64,000 bases of DNA from Acetatifactor sp. (GCA_024695935.1 JAILHH010000008.1:1-64000); one strand, 5' to 3'; positions 52,690 to 62,337 are shown, numbered from the stretch's first letter. Program-made: numbers and translations. Notes: generated by a model not told the origin, from the sequence alone.

Positions 52690-52718
52690 ATTATAGCAGA
52701 AACAAGCCTCTAAATCAA
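52690..52718 (-). promoter_or_regulatory. Promoter of the TSCPD-murG operon
   Basis: On the - strand TTGATT (52718-52713) and TATAAT (52695-52690) are 17 bp apart. Confidence 0.75.
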
Positions 52719-52880
52719 TTTTTTGATAAAATCTGAAGGGATGAAATCCGACAAAAATGTGAAAATCTTAAGAGAAAATTCCCTTTACGGGTTTTTGGGG
52801 ATATAGTAAAGTTATAGGTGGATTTTTGTGGTGAACCAAATAAAACCGTAACAACTAATGATCCCGGGCGGAGGATGAAA

Positions 52881-53843
52881 ATGAAGATAGTAGTACTTGA
52901 GAGAAACAGTGTTGGGCCGGATATCGATGTCAGTTGCTTTGAAGAACTGGGCGAGGTCACATATTACAGAAACACTGTGACAATAGATGAGGTGAAGGAA
53001 AGAGTAAAGGACGCAGACATAATCGTGGCAAATAAGTCTCCCATGAACGAGGAGAGCTTGAGAGAAGCAAAGAATGTAAAGCTTATCTGCGAATTTGCCA
53101 CAGGGTATGACAACTGCGATCTGAATTATTGCAGTAAGAGAGGCATATGGGTTGAAAATGTTGTGGACTATTCGACAGCCATGGTGGCACAGCACACCTT
53201 TACCATGGCACTAGCCCTGTCCCAGAGTCTTGCACACTATGATGAGTACGTAAAAAGCGGCGAATACAGTGCCCAGGACAGATTTTCAAACTTTTCGGTT
53301 CCATTTTATGAGCTTGACGGAAAGACCTGGGGAATAGTCGGCATGGGTAACATCGGAAAGAGAGTTGCCCGCATAGCAAAAGCCTTCGGATGCAGAGTTA
53401 TTTTTTATTCCATCACCGGAAAGAGCACCTGCACAGAATTCGAGCAGGTTGACAAAGAGACTTTGTTTAGAGAGAGCGACTTTTTGTCCCTTCACTGCCC
53501 CTTAAGCGATCTGTCCAGAAATTTTGTGGACCGTGAAGCTCTGAAAAAAATGAAGAACTCCGCCATATTAATAAATGTGGCCCGTGGCCCGGTTGTAAAC
53601 AATACAGACCTGTATGAGGCGCTGGAAAATGGGGAGATAAGGGCAGCAGGTTTAGACGTCCTTGAAAAAGAACCCCTTCAGCTGACAAATCCGCTCAGCA
53701 GGATAAAGGACAGCAACAAGCTTATCATCACACCACATCTTGCATGGGGAAGCGTGGAGGCAAGAGAGCGCTGTGTTCAGGGTGTTTATGACAACATCAA
53801 AGCTTTCCTCGAGGGCAGGCCAAGAAACCTGGTAAATCCATAG
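52881..53843 (+). CDS. D-2-hydroxyacid dehydrogenase
   Basis: The 320-residue enzyme has an N-terminal catalytic half, then the NAD-binding WGIVGMGNIGKRVARIAKAFG. The catalytic Arg lies in NVARGPVVNNTDLYEAL, the Glu near GLDVLEKEPL and the His in TPHLAWGSVEARER. Candidates are D-lactate-type or hydroxypyruvate/glycerate reductases, not separable by eye. ATG 52881 is preferred because the GGCGGAGG (52868-52874) directly abuts the other ATG at 52875; the longer frame from 52818 has no RBS. Confidence 0.9.
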   Translation: MKIVVLERNSVGPDIDVSCFEELGEVTYYRNTVTIDEVKERVKDADIIVANKSPMNEESLREAKNVKLICEFATGYDNCDLNYCSKRGIWVENVVDYSTAMVAQHTFTMALALSQSLAHYDEYVKSGEYSAQDRFSNFSVPFYELDGKTWGIVGMGNIGKRVARIAKAFGCRVIFYSITGKSTCTEFEQVDKETLFRESDFLSLHCPLSDLSRNFVDREALKKMKNSAILINVARGPVVNNTDLYEALENGEIRAAGLDVLEKEPLQLTNPLSRIKDSNKLIITPHLAWGSVEARERCVQGVYDNIKAFLEGRPRNLVNP

Positions 53844-53902
53844 CTTGTCAGGATTTATTTTACTCCTTGCGTATTTTCGAATTGAAAGGTTAGATCGGTT
53901 AT

Positions 53903-54454
53903 ATGAATAATACAGATTTGGATGAAACAAAGATAAATGATGAAAAAGTTCCTATGGGCACTGAGGGTGCCTCACAGGAAAAACCAAATATCGAGGACAG
54001 ATTCAGGGAATGGCTCAAGTGGTGGCCCTGGGCCCACGAGATCTTTTGCAAATATGAAGAGATCTGGGTTTATCTGGTAGTTGGAGTAATGACTACGATA
54101 GTTGCCTGGGGCGCAATGTTTTTATTCAGCGCCATTGTATATGGTAATCCGGAGTATCCCACAAGCGTTCAGAACTTTGTCTTAAGTACAGTAAACTGGG
54201 TTTCCGGTGTAATATTCGGATACTTTACCAACAGGAAATATGTCTTCAGAAGTCATGGAAAGATGCTTCCCGAGGCAGTAAAATTCGTGGGCGCCAGAGT
54301 TTCCACATGGGTTCTTGATGTGGTATTAAGGCAGCTTCTCGGAAATGTGCTGGGCATGAACGTATACGTGGTAACCATCATTGATGCTGTCCTCGTAACC
54401 ATCGCCAATTATGTGTTCAGCAAGATATTTGTCTTCTCAAAAAAGAAGAAGTAA
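53903..54454 (+). CDS. GtrA family membrane protein
   Basis: The 183-residue protein has a polar N-terminal tail of about 55 residues and four TM segments (about 56-80, 95-115, 125-145, 150-172) with VYLVVGVMTTIVAWGAMFL, FTNRKYVFRS and ANYVFSKIFVFSKKK, typical of GtrA. The family helps move lipid-linked sugars across the membrane in cell-surface polysaccharide pathways. No partner glycosyltransferase is encoded nearby. Confidence 0.87.
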   Translation: MNNTDLDETKINDEKVPMGTEGASQEKPNIEDRFREWLKWWPWAHEIFCKYEEIWVYLVVGVMTTIVAWGAMFLFSAIVYGNPEYPTSVQNFVLSTVNWVSGVIFGYFTNRKYVFRSHGKMLPEAVKFVGARVSTWVLDVVLRQLLGNVLGMNVYVVTIIDAVLVTIANYVFSKIFVFSKKKK

Positions 54455-55045
54455 TGAATTTAGAGCGTAAAGTGAAATGTAGAGTTGATCAAAGAGCAGA
54501 TTTGCTGCAATCAGATTTAAAATTTCACTTTGCGGCTGTAATCGACTGCCCGGAAACGGGTTTTACAGTTTTTTACGAAAAAAGTTAATTTACACGGTAG
54601 CAATATTTAATATCTTACAGTTTTTAGGAGGAATATGGAATAATAACTGTAATGCATTAAGTAGGGCTACCGTTTTATTTTGGAAAGTGCTTAAAAAACT
54701 GTAGAGTTTATTTTTTCTTACAGTTTTAAATCAAGATATTTCAAAAAAACTGTAGAGTACCGTTTTGCCTCTACCGTAAAAAATTCAAAACTGCGGAAAT
54801 AACTGTAACGCGATATGCGCGGTACGCATATAATTCTATAGCCCGGGAAGCTCGTAAAGCATAGCGCAATATGCATATTTTTTCAGAGTCGAGGGAATTT
54901 CATGCAAAGTATGAACAGCTATGAGAATTAATAAAAACGAATTTATTACGAACACTCTCATAAAATAACAAACATTCGTTTGGTATATCAGCAATAAAAA
55001 CTGCAGGATAAATTATTATAAACTGACAAAAAAACGGAAACTTGC
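54455..55045. other. Structured gene-free region with ACTGTA and TACCG repeats
   Basis: No ORF is supported. ACTGTA or its complement TACAGT recurs about seven times between 54564 and 54806, with CGGTAG/CTACCG elements. The outer stem ACGGTAGC/GCTACCGT (54594-54601, 54666-54673) encloses the inner stem TTACAGTT/AACTGTAA (54615-54622, 54645-54652). AAAACTGTA/TACAGTTTT (54695-54703, 54719-54727) forms another. A GC-rich dyad ATATGCG/CGCATAT lies near 54813-54831. It could be a regulatory RNA or a repeat cluster. Confidence 0.5.
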
Positions 55046-55074
55046 TTGTAATACATTTTTAAGTGTGTTATATT
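55046..55074 (+). promoter_or_regulatory. Promoter of the beta-glucoside locus
   Basis: TTGTAA (55046-55051) and TATATT (55069-55074) are separated by 17 bp. The first operator palindrome begins 13 bp downstream, right after the expected start point. The leader would be about 235 nt. Confidence 0.65.
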
Positions 55075-55086
55075 ATATGCAAGTCG

Positions 55087-55102
55087 ATAAAAACGTTTTT
55101 AT
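55087..55102. promoter_or_regulatory. Likely LacI-family operator 1
   Basis: ATAAAAACGTTTTTAT is a perfect 16-bp palindrome with a central CG, the usual LacI-family layout. It lies just downstream of the promoter, placed to block initiation. Confidence 0.75.
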
Positions 55103-55271
55103 TTATTTTTAAAAATCATTGTTAAAAGCCTTTGATTTTTAAATAAAAGCGCAGATCGACGGTAGAAATGTTTTTATTTTTGCTCTATTAATTCAATTCA
55201 AAGATTGTATTTCTCAATTTAAAGATTGTAATTCGCCAGGCAAATCTAAAGACATTTATTTTTTACAGATT

Positions 55272-55287
55272 ATAAAAACGTTTTTAT
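55272..55287. promoter_or_regulatory. Likely LacI-family operator 2
   Basis: The same 16-bp palindrome as at 55087, exactly 185 bp away and 28 bp before the GH3 start. Two identical sites allow looping or a roadblock. A related degenerate site (2 mismatches) lies at 54931-54946. Confidence 0.75.
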
Positions 55288-55314
55288 TAAACTTCGTAAG
55301 CGGAGGATGCGGTC

Positions 55315-58110
55315 ATGGAGGCCACTAAAACAAAATATTCTGCCGATGGGATGGCAAGACTTGCCAGAAAAGCCGCGGCAGAAGGCATTGTTCTTTTGAA
55401 AAATGAAAATAACGTTCTTCCGTTTGTCGAAAACGAGACGATCTCAATATTCGGACGTTGTCAGTTAGAGTATTACAGAAGCGGAACCGGTTCGGGAGGA
55501 GCTGTAAATGTAGCATATACCACGAACCTGGCGGACGGATTAAGAAACAGCAATAAAGTAAAGATCAACGAAGAACTATATAGCATTTATAAAAACTGGA
55601 TAAAGGAAAACCCCTTCGACAACGGAGGCGGCGGCTGGGCTGCAGAGCCCTGGTGCCAAAAAGAAATGCCCGTTTCCAGTGAGATGGCTGCAGCTGCTGC
55701 GAAAAAGAGTAGCAAGGCAGTTGTGGTGATCGGCAGAACAGCAGGAGAAGACAAGGACAACAAAGCCGAGGAAGGAAGCTTTTACCTCACAGGGGAAGAA
55801 CTTTCAATGCTTCAGAACGTGGTAAATGCATTTGAAAATGTCATTGTGGTCTTAAATGTGGGCAACATCATTGACATGAGTTTCCTCCAGACATTGTCAT
55901 ATGCTTTCAGGATAAAGGCGGTGCTTTACGCATGGCATGGCGGAATGGAAGGCGGAAATGCAGCAGCCGACGTGATGACCGGAAAGGTCATGGCACAGGG
56001 AAAACTGTCCGACACTATTGCAAGAAGCATAGAGGATTATCCCTCAAATGCAAACCATGGCGGAGACGTAAAGAACTTCTATCAGGAAGATATCTACGTA
56101 GGATACAGATATTTCGAGACCTTTGACAAAAATGCGGTAATGTTTCCTTTTGGATTTGGTCTCTCATATACAGATTTTGAGATCTTTCCCGGAGAGTGCT
56201 ACACAAGGCTTAGAAATGACAAGCCGGAGTTAGTGATCGAGGGAATGGTAAACAACAAGGGAACCAAGTATTCAGGACGTGAGGTCATTCAGATATATGT
56301 GGAAGGACCCCAGACGAAGCTTGGCAGACCCGCAAAGGTTTTGGTGGGATACAAAAAAACCGGTGTGATCCCGCCGGGTGGAAACGAAGAGTTCGAGATC
56401 CTGATCCCCATTTCAAAACTTTCGGTATTCGATGACACGGGAATCACGGGACACCCCAACTGCTATGTGGTTGAAAAAGGTGACTATGTATTCCATATCG
56501 GAAACAGCGTAAGGGATACAAAGGTAGTGCTGGTTGACAGCAGAGCAAAATACCATATCGGCGAGACGGAAGTCATCGAGAAACTTGAGGAAGCCATGGC
56601 TCCCATAGAGAGTTTTAAGAGGATCCGCCCCGGAGAAAAAAAGACAGACGGAACTTATACTTTAGAGTATGAAAATGTGCCATTAAAGAAAAATTTCCTG
56701 AGGGACAGAGTTCTTGGAAAACTTCCCCCGGAGATTGAATACACAGGGGATAAGGGCTACGTATTAAAAGATGTGGCCGATGGTAAGTGCACCTTGGATG
56801 AGTTTGTGGCCCAGTTATCAAATGAGGACATGGCCACACTTGTCAGAGGTGAGGGAATGTGTAATGTGAAGGTTACGCCCGGAACGGCATCAGCCTTCGG
56901 AGGTGTTTCCGACAGACTCCTGGATTTTGGCATCCCCATCGCCTGCTGCGCGGACGGACCAAGCGGAGTGAGAATGGACGGCGGTTTCAAAGCCACTCAG
57001 CTTCCCATAGGAACAGCTCTTGCCTGCACATGGGATCCGGACCTGGTGGAAAGACTTTTCTCCATGCAGGGCAATGAGATCCTGATAAACAATATCGACA
57101 CACTGTTGGGACCCGGAATGAACATTCACAGGCATCCCTTAAACGGCAGAAACTTCGAATATTATTCGGAGGATCCGCTTATAACCGGAGAGATGGCGGC
57201 AGCAACGGTCAGAGGAATCGACAAAAACGGTGTATTTGCCACCATCAAGCACATGGCTTTAAACAGCCAGGAGCATCACAGGCGAAAGGTTGAGGCGGTT
57301 GTCTCACAGAGAGCTATCAGAGAGATTTATTTAAAAGGCTTTGAGATAGCGGTAAAAGAGGGAAATGCGAAGTCAATCATGACTTCATACAATCCTATAA
57401 ACGGATATTGGTCGGCATCAAATTATGATATGACCACCACCATCCTCAGAGAGGAATGGAGCTATGACGGACTGGTCATGACGGACTGGTGGGCAACCAT
57501 GAACGGAGCCATTGACAGAGGCGAGGATTCGGTAAAGCATACAGCCGATATGATCAGAAGCCAGAATGATGTATATATGGTAGTCAGCAATAACGGCGCC
57601 GAATTAAATGTTAACGGCGATGACACCATACAGGCACTGGAGGAAGGAAGACTTACCGTGGGTGAGCTTCAGCGATGTGCAAAAAATATCTGCAGATTCC
57701 TCCTTAACACTCCTTCACTTAAGAGGGTCGGAAGCCTCAGAAACCAGATCCCTTTCATGGAATCAAGGAAAGAGGGTGAAAAAGGGGCTCAGGAAATAGC
57801 AAAGACCCCGAGAGTGGAACTTGGAAATGCCAAGGAGCCGACCGACAGATGGTTTTACTGCGATAAAGAGAGGATCGTCAATGTAGTCGTAAAGATAATG
57901 TATGATCATTCAAACATTGCTCAGACGGTCTGCAAGGCATCTCTTAACGGCAAAGAACTGAATATTTTCCAGACTAACGGCACAGATGGAAATTGGATAT
58001 ATCAAAAGTTACTTCGAGTGAGATTGGAAGAAGGGTGGTACCACTTGGAGCTTGAATTTCCAAAGCCCGGTATGCAGGTAGCGTACATGGAATTTGTTTC
58101 AGAAAATTAG
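55315..58110 (+). CDS. GH3 beta-glucosidase, reversed domain order
   Basis: This 931-residue enzyme has no signal peptide, so it acts inside the cell. The (alpha/beta)6 domain comes first (about 10-270, EGIVLLKNENNVLPF), then a fibronectin-III-like domain (about 290-400). The (beta/alpha)8 barrel lies at about 490-790 with GPSGVR, GPGMNIHRHPLNGRNFEYYSEDP, IKHMALNSQEHHR and nucleophile Asp724 in GLVMTDWW. This order is reversed from most GH3 enzymes. A further C-terminal beta domain of about 95 residues follows. It heads an operon with a sugar importer and probably hydrolyses imported beta-glucosides. Confidence 0.92.
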   Translation: MEATKTKYSADGMARLARKAAAEGIVLLKNENNVLPFVENETISIFGRCQLEYYRSGTGSGGAVNVAYTTNLADGLRNSNKVKINEELYSIYKNWIKENPFDNGGGGWAAEPWCQKEMPVSSEMAAAAAKKSSKAVVVIGRTAGEDKDNKAEEGSFYLTGEELSMLQNVVNAFENVIVVLNVGNIIDMSFLQTLSYAFRIKAVLYAWHGGMEGGNAAADVMTGKVMAQGKLSDTIARSIEDYPSNANHGGDVKNFYQEDIYVGYRYFETFDKNAVMFPFGFGLSYTDFEIFPGECYTRLRNDKPELVIEGMVNNKGTKYSGREVIQIYVEGPQTKLGRPAKVLVGYKKTGVIPPGGNEEFEILIPISKLSVFDDTGITGHPNCYVVEKGDYVFHIGNSVRDTKVVLVDSRAKYHIGETEVIEKLEEAMAPIESFKRIRPGEKKTDGTYTLEYENVPLKKNFLRDRVLGKLPPEIEYTGDKGYVLKDVADGKCTLDEFVAQLSNEDMATLVRGEGMCNVKVTPGTASAFGGVSDRLLDFGIPIACCADGPSGVRMDGGFKATQLPIGTALACTWDPDLVERLFSMQGNEILINNIDTLLGPGMNIHRHPLNGRNFEYYSEDPLITGEMAAATVRGIDKNGVFATIKHMALNSQEHHRRKVEAVVSQRAIREIYLKGFEIAVKEGNAKSIMTSYNPINGYWSASNYDMTTTILREEWSYDGLVMTDWWATMNGAIDRGEDSVKHTADMIRSQNDVYMVVSNNGAELNVNGDDTIQALEEGRLTVGELQRCAKNICRFLLNTPSLKRVGSLRNQIPFMESRKEGEKGAQEIAKTPRVELGNAKEPTDRWFYCDKERIVNVVVKIMYDHSNIAQTVCKASLNGKELNIFQTNGTDGNWIYQKLLRVRLEEGWYHLELEFPKPGMQVAYMEFVSEN

Positions 58111-58119
58111 GAGAGGTTT

Positions 58120-59622
58120 ATGAAAAAGGAAATGAAAACAGAAAACAAAAAAAGTTTCCTTGATGTACTCAGCGATGATTACAAGGGGAAAAAGTTGGGA
58201 ATATGGATCGGATTTATCATCTCAATACTCAACATTGTGATGTTCCTGCCATTTATCAAGTGGGTTGGAGTCGTAAATGCCGATGAATTGTATTCCAAGA
58301 TACGTACAAGCAGTGCGAACATCGAGATCCTCAGAAGCGGATACAATGCTTTTGATCTCTTGCACTTCGTTCAGTACTCCGGCTTCGGAGCGATCGGTTT
58401 GCCCGCCATGCTTATCTTACTCTTTGCGGTTGCTACACTGTATTTCCAGATCGCAAATGTGGTAAAAGTTCTCAGAAACAGTAAGGGCAGAAAAGGTAAT
58501 CTTACGCTTTTCAGTGCCGGCGAGGGTGCCATGGGATTTGAAGTGGCTCTGACACTTTCAATGATCGCCTATGTGGCATTCTCAAATGCGCGATTTGAAA
58601 TGAAAGGTTTTTCGCTTTCACCTTTAGTGATCATAGCACTGGTTCTTAGCTTTATCGGACTTGTGGCTGTAAAGATCCCTCAGGCAAAGGAAAGAGCTTT
58701 CTACCATGACAACGGTCTGTTAAAGGAGATCAAAAAGAACTGGGTATTGTTCCTCATGCTGGTTCCCACATTCTTTTACTTCCTTATTAACAACTACCTG
58801 CCCATGGCCGGTATTTACTACGCATTTACAAACTTTAACTTCAGAGACGGTCTTTGGGCCAGCCCCTTCGTGGGATTTGCGAACTTCGAATATCTGGTTA
58901 AAGCTCAGCTGTGGATGCTCACCAGAAACACAGTACTTTACAACATCGTATTTATCTTCCTAGGCAATGCGCTTCAGATCATATTTGCGATCTTTGTAAG
59001 CCAGGTAGCGGTAAAGTGGTACAAGAAGACAACTCAGACATTAATGTTCATGCCTTACTTCGTATCATACGTTATCCTGAAGGTTATCGTTTATAACATT
59101 TTCGAGTATCAATACGGTGTAATCAATACATTCGTGGTAGCCCTTGGTGGAGACAGGATCGACTTTTACAACACACCTTCCTACTGGCCGTTCCTCATCA
59201 CATTCTTTGCGATCTGGAAAGGTATCGGATACGGAATGGTTGTTTACCTGGCAACGATCATGGGAATCGACGCAGAGCTCTATGATGCGGCAAAGGTTGA
59301 CGGAGCAAACGTCTTCCAGCAGATCAGATTCATTACACTGCCTCAGTTAAAGCCCACCTTCATCATCCTACTTCTCTATGCACTTGGTGGAATCATGAAG
59401 GGCCAGTTCGAACTCTTCTACCAGATGGTAGGTAACAACGGAGTTCTCTACAATGTAACAGATATTCTTGATACTTATGTTTACCGTGTGGCTATGACTC
59501 AGCCCACCAGTATCGGTCTCGGAACCGCAGCCGGTTTGTATCAGTCGGTATTCGGCTTCATCCTGATCGTGGGTACCAACTGGATCGTTAAACGTAAGAA
59601 CGAAGAGTACGCATTATTCTAA
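58120..59622 (+). CDS. ABC sugar transporter permease, LplB-like
   Basis: The 500-residue permease has about 200 extra N-terminal residues with four hydrophobic segments, then the LplB-like core from WVLFLMLVPTFFYFLI. The EAA loop is LYDAAKVDGANVFQQIRFITLP. It starts 9 bp after the GH3 gene and precedes its partner permease by 18 bp. No ATPase gene is adjacent. Confidence 0.9.
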   Translation: MKKEMKTENKKSFLDVLSDDYKGKKLGIWIGFIISILNIVMFLPFIKWVGVVNADELYSKIRTSSANIEILRSGYNAFDLLHFVQYSGFGAIGLPAMLILLFAVATLYFQIANVVKVLRNSKGRKGNLTLFSAGEGAMGFEVALTLSMIAYVAFSNARFEMKGFSLSPLVIIALVLSFIGLVAVKIPQAKERAFYHDNGLLKEIKKNWVLFLMLVPTFFYFLINNYLPMAGIYYAFTNFNFRDGLWASPFVGFANFEYLVKAQLWMLTRNTVLYNIVFIFLGNALQIIFAIFVSQVAVKWYKKTTQTLMFMPYFVSYVILKVIVYNIFEYQYGVINTFVVALGGDRIDFYNTPSYWPFLITFFAIWKGIGYGMVVYLATIMGIDAELYDAAKVDGANVFQQIRFITLPQLKPTFIILLLYALGGIMKGQFELFYQMVGNNGVLYNVTDILDTYVYRVAMTQPTSIGLGTAAGLYQSVFGFILIVGTNWIVKRKNEEYALF

Positions 59623-59640
59623 GGAAGGAGGTAGTGGAAA

Positions 59641-60531
59641 ATGGCAATAAGAAAAGGACCCTCACAGATAATTTTCAACATAGTTTCATATACACTGTTA
59701 GCTTTAATGTCAATCATATGCGTTATCCCCTTTGTAATGATCCTCTCAGGTTCATTCACGGATAACCACACTATCCTCACACAAGGTTACAGTCTTCTTC
59801 CCAGAGACTTTTCGGTGGAAGCATACAAGACAGTATTTAAGGCTCCCGAGGATATTTTACAGGCCTACAAGATGACATTCTTTTACACAGGCCTCGGTAC
59901 TTTCCTGGGACTTATAATGATCACGCTTACAGCTTATGTAATTTCAAGAAAAGAGTTTAAGTACAGAAACACAGTATCATTCATCATTTACTTCACCAGT
60001 ATCTTTGGTGGAGGTACCATTCCCTGGTACCTCATGTACTCTCAGGTACTTCAGGCAAAGGGAACAACATTTGCGATCTGGTTCCCCGCTCTTATGAGCC
60101 CGTTTTTGGTAATCCTCATGAGAACATTCATCATGGGAAGCGTGCCTGATGCCATCACTGAATCGGCAAAGATCGACGGCGCCGGACATGTGACCATATT
60201 CATGAGGATCGTAATGCCGGTTTTGGGACCCGGTCTTGCAACCATCGGTCTGTTCCTGGCACTTGGTTACTGGAATGACTGGTACAGATCCAGTATGTTC
60301 TCAACAGACTCATCAACATGGGAACTTCAGTTTTACCTTTATGACCTGCTCAATGCTTCAACAGCCATCAAGCAGATGTCACAGAACTCTTCGATCTCCA
60401 CTGCAGAGCTGCCCACGCAGTCAGTTAAGCTGGCAATGGCAGTTGTATCAACCGGACCTGTACTTTTGTTCTATCCCTTCGTACAGAAATACTTCGTATC
60501 CGGTATTACAGTCGGAGCCGTTAAGGGTTAA
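59641..60531 (+). CDS. ABC sugar transporter permease, YtcP/LplC-like
   Basis: The 296-residue permease has six TM segments, starting LLALMSIICVIPFVMIL. The EAA loop is ITESAKIDGAGHVTIFMRIVMP, and the C terminus QKYFVSGITVGAVKG is characteristic of the YtcP/LplC group. RBS AAGGAGG precedes the ATG. It forms the membrane channel with the LplB-like protein. Confidence 0.92.
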   Translation: MAIRKGPSQIIFNIVSYTLLALMSIICVIPFVMILSGSFTDNHTILTQGYSLLPRDFSVEAYKTVFKAPEDILQAYKMTFFYTGLGTFLGLIMITLTAYVISRKEFKYRNTVSFIIYFTSIFGGGTIPWYLMYSQVLQAKGTTFAIWFPALMSPFLVILMRTFIMGSVPDAITESAKIDGAGHVTIFMRIVMPVLGPGLATIGLFLALGYWNDWYRSSMFSTDSSTWELQFYLYDLLNASTAIKQMSQNSSISTAELPTQSVKLAMAVVSTGPVLLFYPFVQKYFVSGITVGAVKG

Positions 60532-60588
60532 GGCGGTCACATACAAATCAGTTTATTGGGGGATGGTCCCTTGATAATAAATTTCAAA

Positions 60589-60606
60589 CGTTGGGGAGGA
60601 CCAACG
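60589..60606 (+). promoter_or_regulatory. Hairpin upstream of the binding-protein gene
   Basis: CGTTGG (60589-60594) and CCAACG (60601-60606) pair and leave GGAGGA in the loop. It lies 23 bp before the start codon and could protect the 5' end of a processed binding-protein mRNA or affect translation. Confidence 0.5.
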
Positions 60607-60629
60607 AAAAGAAAGGAAGGATTACTATT

Positions 60630-62261
60630 ATGAAAAATGGTAAGAAACTATTGGCCCTGTTACTTGCAGGATCAATGACACTTTCTCTTGCAGCTTGCGG
60701 AAGCAGCGCTCCTGCAGAAAGTGACAATGCTTCAACTGACACAGCTGCTACAGAGACAGCTGCAACTGATGAAGCAGCAACAGAAACAGCATCTACAGGT
60801 CTTGACACAAGCGAAAGAGTAGACCTTGTATTCTATGTAATGGGTGATGCTCCCGCAGATGAGGCAGTTGTAGAGGATGCTCTCAACGAGAAATTGCTCG
60901 AGAGATTCAATGCTACAGTTGACTTCCAGTTCTCAACATGGACTGACTTCCAGCAGAAGTACTCACTTGAGCTTACATCAGGTGGTGCAGACCTTATCTA
61001 CGTTGCTAACTGGTTGAACTTTAAGCAGCTTGCAAAAGACGGAGCTTTCCTTGAGCTCAACGATCTCCTTGACAACTATGGTCAGGATTTAAAGGCACTC
61101 ATCGGTGATGATCAGTTAAACGCTTGCTCAGTAAACGGCCAGATCTATGCTATTCCCAACTGCTGGCCTGAGTATGTATCTTCAGGTATCAAATATCGTG
61201 AAGATTTGAGAGCTGCTTATGATCTTCCTGTTCCTGATTCACTTGAGAATGTAGAAGCATACCTTTCAGGTATCAAAGAGAATCTTCCTGATCAGGGACT
61301 TCTCACATCTACAACAGAAGAGTCTACAGGACTTCAGGTAGCATTCGATGCAGCTTGGTTACTCAACCTTAAGTATTCAAGTGTTACAACAAACGGACTT
61401 CCTTATGGTCTCAACGCTCTTTATGATTCACCTTCAGACGTATATGATTACTGGTTCTCAGATGATTTCGTAGAGGACTGCAAGCTTATGAAGAAGTGGG
61501 CTGACATGGGATTCTGGTCAAGATCAGCACTTTCTGATACAAACGATTCAGAAGCATTCACAAACGGTCTTTGCGTAATGGAGCCTCAGGGACAGAACCC
61601 TTCCAAGTACATCACATCTGTTTCTACATTTGCTGATGCAGGACAGGGCTGGGAAGCTGCTTACATCGCTTATGGTGAAGTTAACGGCGTTATCTATCCC
61701 GGACATGCTACACAGAACGGTACATCAATCGTTCGTGGTTCAAAGAACCCCGAGAGAGCAATGGCAGTTCTTCAGGCATTCATGACAGACAAAGAGCTCA
61801 ACGAGCTGGTACAGTGCGGTATCGAAGGTACACACTACACCATCAACGATGAAGGATTCTATGAGACAATCACAGATGACACCGGAGCAGCAGCTTTCGG
61901 ATATGAAGGATTCAGCACATGGAACCTCAGAAACACAGAGTACAAGCTTATCTCCAAGAACGATGCACTCCTTCAGGAGATATTCAACAAATACCAGGCT
62001 CTTGGCGAGAAGACAAAGTTCCCCAACATCGATATCTACTCAGGTTTTGCTGAGGATTACTCAGGATACGATGCAGAGAGAACAGCAGTATCTAACGTTA
62101 TGAGACAGTACCTTGCTCCTCTTCAGGCAGGTCTTGTATCTGACGTTGATGCAGCAGTAGAAGAGTTCCGTACAAAAGCTACAGAAGCAGGTCTCGAGAA
62201 GGTTCGTGAAGGCTTCAAGGCTCAGTGGATTGCATACTGCGATGAGTATGGCTACAAGTAA
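60630..62261 (+). CDS. Extracellular sugar-binding lipoprotein, LplA/YtcQ-like
   Basis: The 543-residue protein has a signal peptide with lipobox LAAC (Cys about 22) and an Ala/Thr/Glu linker. A large family 1 binding domain follows (VDLVFYVMGDAPADEAVVEDALNE, FSTWTDFQQKYSLEL, GADLIYVANW, AIPNCWPEYVSSGIKYREDL). This is the long LplA/YtcQ type that accompanies LplB/YtcP permeases. ATG 60630 is chosen because GAAAGGAAGG precedes it; the longer TTG frame from 60591 lacks a signal peptide at its N terminus. The ligand is probably a beta-linked glucan or glucoside. Confidence 0.9.
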   Translation: MKNGKKLLALLLAGSMTLSLAACGSSAPAESDNASTDTAATETAATDEAATETASTGLDTSERVDLVFYVMGDAPADEAVVEDALNEKLLERFNATVDFQFSTWTDFQQKYSLELTSGGADLIYVANWLNFKQLAKDGAFLELNDLLDNYGQDLKALIGDDQLNACSVNGQIYAIPNCWPEYVSSGIKYREDLRAAYDLPVPDSLENVEAYLSGIKENLPDQGLLTSTTEESTGLQVAFDAAWLLNLKYSSVTTNGLPYGLNALYDSPSDVYDYWFSDDFVEDCKLMKKWADMGFWSRSALSDTNDSEAFTNGLCVMEPQGQNPSKYITSVSTFADAGQGWEAAYIAYGEVNGVIYPGHATQNGTSIVRGSKNPERAMAVLQAFMTDKELNELVQCGIEGTHYTINDEGFYETITDDTGAAAFGYEGFSTWNLRNTEYKLISKNDALLQEIFNKYQALGEKTKFPNIDIYSGFAEDYSGYDAERTAVSNVMRQYLAPLQAGLVSDVDAAVEEFRTKATEAGLEKVREGFKAQWIAYCDEYGYK

Positions 62262-62298
62262 AATTTAATCCATACTAAAATCTGAAACATAAAATTAA

Positions 62299-62337
62299 TG
62301 CCCCGGTTTTTACAAGCTAAAGACCGGGGTATTTTTA
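62299..62337 (+). terminator. Terminator of the beta-glucoside operon
   Basis: CCCCGGT pairs with ACCGGGG, extended by TTT/AAA pairing, followed by ATTTTTA. Confidence 0.85.

Noticed and set aside
60589..60629. Earlier TTG start for the sugar-binding protein at 60591
   Set aside because: It would place a polar stretch ahead of the signal peptide; the ATG at 60630 has a good RBS and gives a proper lipoprotein signal.
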